Below are positions 6,326-6,639 of a DNA stretch of 6,639 nucleotides, one piece after another. The stretch lies in the NCBI GenBank assembly GCA_027482985.1, contig JAIXVO010000548.1, positions 1-6,639 of the forward strand. The letters are read 5' to 3'. The first letter of the stretch is position 1. The number at the start of each line of letters is the position of its first letter. The notes beneath the pieces were generated by a model. It ran no database searches. It was not told the origin of the DNA and saw only the letters and a program-made list of their open reading frames with translations. The translations under genes were made by a program, and so were the position numbers. This DNA is from Cyanobacteriota bacterium (GTDB lineage Bacteria; Cyanobacteriota; Cyanobacteriia; Leptolyngbyales; Leptolyngbyaceae).

Positions 6326-6354
6326 GTTAAGGCAAGCTGGTTCCTTGCCTTAAC
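6326..6354 (+). repeat. Perfect 11-bp inverted repeat in the kaiA-kaiB spacer
   Basis: GTTAAGGCAAG (6326-6336), loop CTGGTTC, and CTTGCCTTAAC (6344-6354) form an uninterrupted 11-bp stem. It starts 95 nt after the kaiA stop and ends 38 nt before the kaiB start. No T-run follows, so it is not a textbook terminator. It could be a partial terminator, an RNA stability or processing element separating kaiA from kaiBC levels, or a protein-binding dyad in the kaiBC promoter. No confident kaiB promoter was found in 6232-6392; TTGATC-15-TATCGA near 6264-6290 is weak. Confidence 0.6.
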
Positions 6355-6392
6355 CTGTCGCTCTCACCCAATCACCCGTTCAGGCAAATGCT

Positions 6393-6639
6393 ATGAGTCC
6401 ATTGAAGAAAACTTACGTTCTAAAGCTTTATGTGGCTGGGAATACTCCCAATTCGATTCGGGCGCTAAAAACGTTAAATACGATTTTAGAAGAAGAATTT
6501 AAGGGTGTGTATGCCTTGAAAGTCATTGATGTGTTGAAAAACCCCCAACTGGCAGAAGAAGACAAAATCTTAGCAACTCCTACCCTCTCCAAAATTTTGC
6601 CGCCGCCTGTGCGCAAAATTATTGGGGATTTATCGGATC
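6393..6639 (+). CDS. kaiB: Circadian clock protein KaiB, N-terminal part (3' end beyond right edge)
   Basis: KaiB is the small fold-switching clock protein. In its thioredoxin-like state it binds the KaiC CI ring, captures KaiA, and presents a surface for the CikA pseudo-receiver while displacing SasA. The 82 codons present ([20 protein letters not shown] at the start, then [58 protein letters not shown] at the edge) are close to identical with KaiB of model cyanobacteria. About 20 residues are missing, since the family is usually 102-108. ATG 6393 is chosen because the MSP...KTY start is conserved. No strong Shine-Dalgarno sequence precedes it (CAGGCAAATGCT). An overlapping ATG at 6388 reads only ATG-CTA-TGA. 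kaiC is expected downstream, outside the window. Confidence 0.98.
   Translation, partial: MSPLKKTYVLKLYVAGNTPNSIRALKTLNTILEEEFKGVYALKVIDVLKNPQLAEEDKILATPTLSKILPPPVRKIIGDLSD

Noticed and set aside
6326..6354. Intrinsic terminator of kaiA
   Set aside because: The stem is perfect but is followed by CCTGTCGCTC rather than T residues; kept as an inverted repeat of unknown function.
6428..6616. 62-codon minus-strand frame opposite kaiB
   Set aside because: It is antisense to a nearly invariant KaiB coding sequence and matches no known family.
1..6639. CRISPR arrays, tRNA or rRNA genes, insertion sequences
   Set aside because: No regularly spaced repeats, cloverleaf-like segments, transposase-like frames or terminal repeat pairs were seen.

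Overview
The window comes from a cyanobacterium. It carries kaiA and the start of kaiB, two circadian-clock genes specific to that group, and the palindrome GCGATCGC (HIP1, the over-represented octamer of many cyanobacterial genomes) occurs 11 times in 6.6 kb. KaiA is full length (289 residues, with the N-terminal pseudo-receiver). That argues against the Nostoc/Anabaena type, where KaiA is known to be shortened to its C-terminal domain. A non-heterocystous filamentous or unicellular lineage fits better, but the genus cannot be told from this sequence.

Layout, left to right. (1) 1-839, minus strand: the first 279 codons of thiC (thiamine pyrimidine synthesis), running off the left edge. (2) 860-997, minus strand: a TPP (thiamine pyrophosphate) riboswitch in the thiC leader, ending 8 nt before the ribosome binding site, with an extended -10 promoter just upstream of it (1008-1016). 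(3) 998-1233: non-coding, with a GC-rich cluster of inverted repeats at 1109-1186. (4) 1234-4797, minus strand: one very large sensor histidine kinase of 1187 residues. Its order is a CBS pair, a coiled coil, a PAS-like region containing a Cys-rich insert, a complete HisKA/HATPase core, then two or three receiver-like domains that have lost the phospho-acceptor Asp. (5) 4798-5361: a 564-nt divergent intergenic region with candidate promoters for both sides and several dyads. (6) 5362-6231, plus strand: kaiA, starting at TTG. (7) 6232-6392: a kaiA-kaiB spacer containing an 11-bp perfect inverted repeat. (8) 6393-6639, plus strand: the first 82 codons of kaiB, cut by the right edge. kaiC would be expected beyond it.

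How it fits together: KaiA stimulates KaiC autophosphorylation and KaiB antagonises it. The clock exchanges signals with histidine kinases such as CikA, whose pseudo-receiver binds KaiB, and SasA. A catalytically intact kinase ending in degenerate receivers and transcribed divergently from kaiA is therefore the most interesting object here. A role in clock input or output is inference from architecture and position. The thiC unit looks like an independent thiamine-controlled gene. No mobile element, tRNA, rRNA or CRISPR array was seen.
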